The notes beneath the pieces were generated by a model that worked only from the letters and a program-made list of their open reading frames with translations, ran no database searches and was not told the DNA's origin. A stretch of DNA of 64,000 nucleotides. It comes from Ferrovibrio sp964429465. Lineage in GTDB: Bacteria; Pseudomonadota; Alphaproteobacteria; Ferrovibrionales; Ferrovibrionaceae. Location: positions 14,584-78,583 of the forward strand of contig CAYSCA010000002.1 of NCBI GenBank assembly GCA_964429465.1. Direction: 5' to 3'. The translations under genes and the position numbers were made by a program. Shown here piece by piece: positions 59,249-64,000 of the stretch (position 1 is the first letter of the stretch; each line of letters starts with the position of its first letter).

Positions 59249-60118
59249 ATGAGCGCCGATGAAAACCTTCCGCAGGGAAAATATGTGGTTCCGGCCCTGG
59301 CGCAGGGGCTCGCGATCCTGTCGCTGTTCAGCCGCGAGCGGCCGCGGCTGGCTGCGCCGGAAATCGCCCACCGGCTGTCGCTCTCGCGCACCACGGTCTT
59401 CCGGCTGCTGCATACCCTGCAGCTGATGGGGTATCTGCGCCGTGAAGCCGATGAACGTTACTACAGCCTCGGCCCGGCCCTGCTGAGCCGCGGGTTTGAA
59501 TATCTGTCATCTCTCGATATCGTGGAAATCGCCCAGCCGATCCTGCAGCGCCTGCGCGACCAGACAGGCCTGTCGGCGCATATGGCGGTCCGCGATGGTC
59601 GCGAGATCGTCTATGTCTCGCGTTTTCCCGCGCGCACCACGGTAGCAAGCAACGTGAATATCGGAACGCGCTTTCCGATCCATGCCACCGTGATGGGGCG
59701 CATGATCCTCTGCGAATGCAGCGACGCCGAACTGGCTGAGCTGTTTCCGCGCGAGCCGCTGCCGCGTTTCAGCGAGCAGACTCCGACATCGCTGGCCGAC
59801 TTGCGGGCGATCCTCGCCGAAGACCGCAAGCGCGGCTACGCGGTCAGCCAGTCATTCTTCGAACGCGGCGTCAGTTCCATCGCAGCACCGGTGCGCGACG
59901 GCGCCGGCAACATTGTCGCCGCCATCAACATCACCGCAGTCGACGCCTATATCGAACTGCCCGCCATGCACGGCGCGCTCAAGGATGCCGTGCTGACGGC
60001 GGCGGCGGAAATCCGTAGCTGGCTCAGCCGCGACATGGCGCGCGAGATGCATGCGGATTCGAATCCTCCTTCCACCCTGGCCAAGAAATCAAAACGAAGT
60101 GAGCGTATCCATGCCTGA
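59249..60118 (+). CDS. IclR family transcriptional regulator
   Basis: A 289-residue protein from the ATG at 59249 with GGAG eight bases upstream. Residues 20-70 (VPALAQGLAILSLFSRERPR, then LSLSRTTVFRLLHTLQLMGY) form the winged helix-turn-helix, followed by the ligand-binding domain (SSLDIVEIAQPILQRLRDQT through VVAAINITAVDAY). Family members control aromatic catabolism. It is inside the operon whose promoter contains a GTTTC-GAAAC palindrome (52257-52272), so autoregulation is likely. It overlaps the ThDP-enzyme gene by eight bases. Confidence 0.93.
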   Translation: MSADENLPQGKYVVPALAQGLAILSLFSRERPRLAAPEIAHRLSLSRTTVFRLLHTLQLMGYLRREADERYYSLGPALLSRGFEYLSSLDIVEIAQPILQRLRDQTGLSAHMAVRDGREIVYVSRFPARTTVASNVNIGTRFPIHATVMGRMILCECSDAELAELFPREPLPRFSEQTPTSLADLRAILAEDRKRGYAVSQSFFERGVSSIAAPVRDGAGNIVAAINITAVDAYIELPAMHGALKDAVLTAAAEIRSWLSRDMAREMHADSNPPSTLAKKSKRSERIHA

Positions 60119-61757
60119 GCAGATCACCGTCGGCGAACTGACGGCACGGTTCCTGGAAGCCTGCGGGGTCGATACCGCTTTCGGCGTTATCTCGATCCAC
60201 AACATGCCGATCCTCGACGCTTTCGGCCGCCGCAACACGATCCGCTTCGTGCCAAGCCGCGGCGAGGCCGGCGCGGTGAACATGGCAGATGCTTTTGCAC
60301 GGGTGCGGGGCCAGGTCGGTGTCGCCATCACCAGCACGGGCACAGCGGCAGGCAACGCGGCCGGGGCAATGGTAGAGGCGCAGACCGCTGGAACGCCGCT
60401 GCTGCATCTGACCGGGCAGATCGAATTGCCCTATCTGGATCGCCGCTGGAGCTACATCCACGAGGCCACTGATCAGCCCGGCATGCTGAAGGCTATATCC
60501 AAGGCCTATTTCCGCATCTGGTCGCCCGAGACGGCGCTCGGCGTGTTGCAGGAGGCTGTGCGCTGTGCACTCACCGCTCCAACGGGCCCGGTCAGCGTGG
60601 AAATTCCCATCGATGTGCAGGAAGCCAAGGTTGCGCTGCCAGATAATCTGGCACCCCTCCCGGTTCACTCGGCGGTACCGAATGCCGCAGCTCTCGACGA
60701 ACTGGCGGATCGACTTGCTCGGGCGAAACGGCCGCTGCTCTGGCTTGGCGGTGGCGCCCGCCATGCCGGCGAAGAGGTGCGTGCGCTGGCCGATCTGGGG
60801 TTTACCATCGTCACCAGCGTACAGGGGCGCGGCGTTCTGTCCGAGCAGGATCCGCGCAGCCTGGGTGCATTCAACGTCTCTCCCGCGGTTGAGGATTTCT
60901 ACAAGAGCTGCGACGCATTGCTGGTTGTTGGCTCGCGGCTGCGCGGCAATGAGACATTGAAGTACAACCTGAAGCTTCCGCGGCCGCTCTATCAGGTCGA
61001 TGCCGATCCGCAGGCCCATGGTCGCGGTTATACTGCTGATTATTTCGTCGGTGGCGACGCCAGGCTGGCGCTGGCGGGCCTGGTAGCGCGGCTGAGCGGG
61101 CGCCTGAAGGTCGATGCGCTGTTTGCCTCCGATGCGAAGGCCGCTCGTGCGGCGGCCGAAAAGCAGCTGCGCGACGGACTTGGCCCCTACGGTGCATTGG
61201 TCGATGCCCTGCAGAAGAGCATTCCGTCCGACTTCGTGTGGGTCCGCGACGTGACCGTGTCGAACAGCACCTGGGGCAACCGGCTGCTCCGCATTGATGG
61301 ACCACGGAACGGCGTGCATGCGCTGGGCGGCGGCATCGGGATGGGCGCCGCGATGGGCGTCGGCGCGGCCTTGGCGGCGCGGGGACGCAAGACGGTGGCT
61401 TTGTCGGGCGATGGCGGCCTGATGCTCAATCTCGGCGAGCTTGCGACCGCCGCGCAGGAGAATGCCGACCTGATGCTGGTCGTCATGAATGACAGAGGCT
61501 ACGGGGTGATCCGCAACATCCAGGACGCCAGGTTCGGCGGCCGGCACTACTACGTCGACCTCCATACGCCAAGCTTTGCCGATCTCGCCAAGGCGCTGGG
61601 CTGGAAGCATTATCGTCTCAGCCGCATTGAGGACGCCGAGACCCTGGTCGGAAAGGTAGCGGGCGAGGCAGGCCCGCGTATGCTGGAAGTGGATATGACC
61701 GCCATCGGTCCGTTCGCCAGTGCCTTTGCCGGCCCTCCGGTCCGGAAAGCATCGTGA
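60111..61757 (+). CDS. Thiamine diphosphate-dependent enzyme (acetolactate-synthase superfamily)
   Basis: A 548-residue protein from the ATG at 60111. It has the three-domain plan: PYR domain with RFVPSRGEAGAVNMADAFAR (the activating Glu), a central Rossmann-like domain with RPLLWLGGGARHAGEEVRAL, and the PP domain with SGDGGLMLNLGELATAAQEN and VMNDRGYGVIRN (the G-D-G...N ThDP/Mg site). It could be a decarboxylase or a carboligase (benzoylformate decarboxylase, acetolactate synthase or oxalyl/other relatives); the substrate is not readable. It overlaps the next gene by four bases. Confidence 0.9.
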   Translation: MPEQITVGELTARFLEACGVDTAFGVISIHNMPILDAFGRRNTIRFVPSRGEAGAVNMADAFARVRGQVGVAITSTGTAAGNAAGAMVEAQTAGTPLLHLTGQIELPYLDRRWSYIHEATDQPGMLKAISKAYFRIWSPETALGVLQEAVRCALTAPTGPVSVEIPIDVQEAKVALPDNLAPLPVHSAVPNAAALDELADRLARAKRPLLWLGGGARHAGEEVRALADLGFTIVTSVQGRGVLSEQDPRSLGAFNVSPAVEDFYKSCDALLVVGSRLRGNETLKYNLKLPRPLYQVDADPQAHGRGYTADYFVGGDARLALAGLVARLSGRLKVDALFASDAKAARAAAEKQLRDGLGPYGALVDALQKSIPSDFVWVRDVTVSNSTWGNRLLRIDGPRNGVHALGGGIGMGAAMGVGAALAARGRKTVALSGDGGLMLNLGELATAAQENADLMLVVMNDRGYGVIRNIQDARFGGRHYYVDLHTPSFADLAKALGWKHYRLSRIEDAETLVGKVAGEAGPRMLEVDMTAIGPFASAFAGPPVRKAS

Positions 61758-62551
61758 CCGGATCCATCCTGCTGATCGGCCATGGCGCCATTGCCGCGGA
61801 AGTCCGGCAATACGGCGCCCGGACGGGAGCGTATGCGGTCGGGGCCGTTCTGGTGCGACCCGAACGGGTGCTTCAGGTGCAGGAGGAACTGGGCTCCATC
61901 CCGGTGATCGGCAGTCTCGATCAGTTGGCCTTCCAGCCTGCCCTTGCGGCCGAATGCGCCAGCCACGGCGCTCTTGCGGCCTATGGTCCCCCGCTGCTGC
62001 GTCGTGGCATCGATCTCGCGGTCGCTTCGATCGGCGCCCTGGCCGACGACGCCCTGGCACGGTCGCTGGAACAGGCGGCGCGGGAAGGGAAGGCCCAGTT
62101 GATCTTGCCGGCCGGTGCCGTTCCGGGCATCGATGCGCTCAACGCGGCAATGGCGGGCGGGTTGCAGCACGTCTCCTATATATCCCGCAAGCCGCCTTCC
62201 GCCTGGCGGGGCACGCCGGCGGAGCAGGCCATCGATCTTGACGCTCTCGCGAAGGCAACGGTGCATTACCGCGGCTCTGCTCGTGCCGCTGCGCGGGACT
62301 ATCCCAAGAATGCCAATGTGGCCGCCACGGTGGCCTTGGCGACGCTCGGTCTCGACCAGACCGATGTCCAGCTGATCGCCGATCCGGCAGCCAGCGGCAA
62401 TATTCACGAGATCCGGGCGAGCGGGGCATTCGGCGAGTTGCACCTCGAAATCAAGGGGCGCCCGCTGGCCAGTAATCCGAAGACCTCGTCGCTGGCCGCC
62501 TATAGCATGATCCGGGCGATCCTGAACCGGTTGCGGCCGGTGGTGATCTGA
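61754..62551 (+). CDS. Aspartate-dehydrogenase-like NAD(P)-binding protein
   Basis: A 265-residue protein from the GTG at 61754 (GTGA overlap with the previous stop). ILLIGHGAIAAEVRQYG is the dinucleotide loop. The C-terminal part with DYPKNANVAATVALATLG and SGNIHEIRASG, containing the conserved N-x-H, is the DUF108/L-aspartate-dehydrogenase domain. Such enzymes interconvert aspartate and iminoaspartate/oxaloacetate plus ammonia, or act on related keto acids. In a catabolic operon, it may release nitrogen or process a keto acid product. Last gene before the terminator region. Confidence 0.82.
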   Translation: MTGSILLIGHGAIAAEVRQYGARTGAYAVGAVLVRPERVLQVQEELGSIPVIGSLDQLAFQPALAAECASHGALAAYGPPLLRRGIDLAVASIGALADDALARSLEQAAREGKAQLILPAGAVPGIDALNAAMAGGLQHVSYISRKPPSAWRGTPAEQAIDLDALAKATVHYRGSARAAARDYPKNANVAATVALATLGLDQTDVQLIADPAASGNIHEIRASGAFGELHLEIKGRPLASNPKTSSLAAYSMIRAILNRLRPVVI

Positions 62552-62603
62552 GTCGTCGGTCACTCGGGTGCTCCGCAGCATGTCGATCGCCTCGGGCAGT
62601 CCG

Positions 62604-62640
62604 TAAAAGAAGATCGCCGCCGAAAAATCCGGCGGCGATC
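62604..62640 (-). terminator. Intrinsic terminator of the DUF1593-like gene
   Basis: An 11-bp stem (62612-62622 with 62630-62640, GATCGCCGCCG on the plus strand) and seven-base loop; on the minus strand a T-rich TTCTTTTA tail follows. It is 28 bases beyond the stop at 62668 and could also act weakly from the plus side. Confidence 0.85.
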
Positions 62641-62667
62641 CGCGTTTCTACCGAATGGCAGTAGCGA

Positions 62668-63675
62668 TCAGGCCAGCAGCACGTCGAAGTGGATGGTGCC
62701 GGTATCATGGCTGCCATCCTTGTCCGCGACCGTGTAGTCAACCGCGTCCTTGCCGGTGAAGCCGGCCTTCGGCGTGTAGATGGCAGTACCGGAGCCGACA
62801 TCCCACTTCACGCTGCCGCCCTTGGCGGTCGCGACGCCGATATCGGTCACCTTCAGCCCGCCATCCTTGCCGATGTCGTTCAGCAGCAGATACTTGCTGT
62901 TGAAGTAGTGTTTCTCGCCGGCCTGGGTTCTGTGGAAGTCGTCGCCGACCACCACGGGATTGCCGCTGCCGCCGGTCGGCGGGGTGGGGGTCGTATCGCC
63001 GCCCGTTGACCCGCCGGGCGGGGGCACGTTTGTGCCGTTACCGACCTGCATGAATACGGTACCGGTATCCGTGCTGCCATCCTTGTCCATCACCGTGTAG
63101 TCGATGGAGTCCTTGCCCTGCCAGCCCTTCAGCGGCGTGTAGATGGCAGTACCATCGCTGCCCAGTGTGACGGTCGCGCCGGCTGCGCTCTTGGTGGCGA
63201 CCGCGGTGACCTTGAGGCCGCCGTCGGCGCCCTTGTCGTTCATCAACAGGTACTTCGTGTTGAAGTACCATTTCTGATCGACGCCGGTCTTGTAATTGTC
63301 GTCGCCCGCGATCACCGGGTTGCCGCTGCCGCCGCTCGACGGCGGCGGATCGGTGTCGCCACCATTCGACGGCGGAGGCGTGGCGGTGCCGGTGCCGACC
63401 TGGATGAAGACGGTGCCGGTGTCCTTGCTGCCGTCCTTGTCCATCACGGTGTAATCGATGGAGTCCTTGCCCTGCCAGTCCTTGACCGGGGTGTATTTCA
63501 CCGTGCCATCGCTCGACCAGGTCACCGTGCCGCCGGCGGCGCTCTTCGCCGCGACGTTGGTGACGTGCAGGCCGCCATCCTTGCCGACATCATTCATCAG
63601 CACATACTTGGTGTTGAACCAGTGCGACTGGTTGACACCCACCTTGTAATCGTCGTCGCCCGCGATCACCGGGTT
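62668..63675 (-). repeat. Three tandem Ig/cadherin-like repeats (coding), inverted copy
   Basis: Repeat units at about 63391-63675, 63040-63321 and 62668-62961, matching in order the three units of the 32867 gene (33845-34840) in inverted orientation. The last units share an identical 113-base run (62675-62787 with 34721-34833); other parts are near 86 to 87 percent alike by eye. Confidence 0.85.
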
Positions 63676-64000
63676 GTTGGTGCCGCCGCTGGAGGGCGGG
63701 TTAGAGTCGCCACCGGACGTCGGCGGGGTTTCCGGATCCGGATCGGGTTGCGATCCGCCATTTGGATTGGCCGCCTTGGCGCGATCAAAACGCATCGCGA
63801 AGTCCTTGTAGAAAGCACTCTGATGCTTCTGCACAGTCTCGGAGCCGGAATACGGGCCATTTTTCAGCGACGACGCCGAATTGTCGGTCCAGTAGTTCTG
63901 GCCATGGCCGGTCTTCACGAAGGAGCCCCCCCAGCTGTCGGCCGAGGGATTGTTGTTGTCGGCCTGGTCGAGCAGATACAGCAGCGAGGGCGTATCGCCC
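62668..64000 (-). CDS. DUF1593-like protein with three Ig/cadherin-like repeats, 5' end outside the window
   Basis: An open frame of 443 codons enters from the right edge, so the N-terminus is missing. The first visible part, GDTPSLLYLLDQ followed by ADSWGGSFVKTGHGQNYWTD, matches the DUF1593 (Sde182-type, nucleoside-hydrolase-like, cellulose-binding) family pattern. A Pro/Gly linker leads to three Ig/cadherin-like repeats of the type in the beta-helix protein at 32867, and the protein ends in the same DTGTIHFDVLLA. Like that protein, it is probably exported by a type I system. A role in polysaccharide binding or breakdown is inferred. A GTG within it (63918) is not treated as the start. Confidence 0.82.
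   Translation of the reverse strand, partial: GDTPSLLYLLDQADNNNPSADSWGGSFVKTGHGQNYWTDNSASSLKNGPYSGSETVQKHQSAFYKDFAMRFDRAKAANPNGGSQPDPDPETPPTSGGDSNPPSSGGTNNPVIAGDDDYKVGVNQSHWFNTKYVLMNDVGKDGGLHVTNVAAKSAAGGTVTWSSDGTVKYTPVKDWQGKDSIDYTVMDKDGSKDTGTVFIQVGTGTATPPPSNGGDTDPPPSSGGSGNPVIAGDDNYKTGVDQKWYFNTKYLLMNDKGADGGLKVTAVATKSAAGATVTLGSDGTAIYTPLKGWQGKDSIDYTVMDKDGSTDTGTVFMQVGNGTNVPPPGGSTGGDTTPTPPTGGSGNPVVVGDDFHRTQAGEKHYFNSKYLLLNDIGKDGGLKVTDIGVATAKGGSVKWDVGSGTAIYTPKAGFTGKDAVDYTVADKDGSHDTGTIHFDVLLA

Overview
The window looks like a chromosome segment of a high-GC, Gram-negative alphaproteobacterium, probably from the Rhodospirillales. The grounds are dense GC-rich coding with many ATGA/TGATG gene couplings, TRAP and NitT/TauT transporters, undecaprenyl-phosphate sugar transferase plus Wzz/BY-kinase exopolysaccharide (EPS) genes, an outer-membrane-type lipoprotein and a tRNA-Arg(ACG). 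Genus cannot be fixed from sequence reading alone. No plasmid, phage or insertion-sequence genes were seen.

Layout. (1) 1-6412, minus strand: a tightly coupled operon of four glycosyltransferases (two of MurG-like type), a histidine phosphatase, a polysaccharide-deacetylase-like protein and a membrane protein cut by the window edge. (2) 6590-12386, plus strand, divergent from it: an ABC-exporter-like protein whose nucleotide-binding motifs are all degenerate, a cyclic-nucleotide-binding-domain protein, a small methyltransferase and a large FAD/NAD-binding flavoprotein. (3) 12442-14993: P1-family peptidase and a family 5 solute-binding protein, closed by a strong terminator. (4) 15068-16600: lipoprotein with an OmpA-like tail, and tRNA-Arg.

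(5) 16730-40360: a large EPS region. It has a polysaccharide co-polymerase/BY-kinase carrying an extra C-terminal isochorismatase-like domain, an initiating sugar transferase, a small HTH protein, nucleotide-sugar genes (rfbF, an epimerase/dehydratase, two C-methyltransferase-like proteins), a WecB/TagA/CpsF transferase, a Wzx-like flippase, a deacetylase, FkbM and other methyltransferases, a CI-like repressor, a secreted beta-helix protein with three Ig/cadherin-like repeats, further glycosyltransferases, a Wzy/WaaL-type polymerase, a second beta-helix protein and a PAP2 phosphatase. Three intergenic regions here share an unusual purine/pyrimidine-biased AAAAG-type tract, which suggests common regulation or repeat-based switching.

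(6) 40406-62551: a catabolic region. One half has a CoA-transferase, a TRAP transporter (fused DctQ-DctM and a DctP), two LysR regulators, an amidohydrolase, a bicupin and an alpha/beta hydrolase. The other half has a divergent pair: an SDR plus aldehyde dehydrogenase on the minus strand, and on the plus strand two small proteins, a Rieske oxygenase, its reductase, a VOC dioxygenase-like protein, a NitT/TauT-type ABC importer, an SDR, an IclR regulator, a ThDP enzyme and an aspartate-dehydrogenase-like protein. The likely job is uptake and oxidative breakdown of an aromatic or N-containing organic acid, but the substrate is not readable from sequence. (7) 62668-64000: the 3' part of a DUF1593-like protein ending in the same three repeats as the beta-helix protein of region 5; the two tails share a 113-nt identical run in inverted orientation about 28 kb apart.
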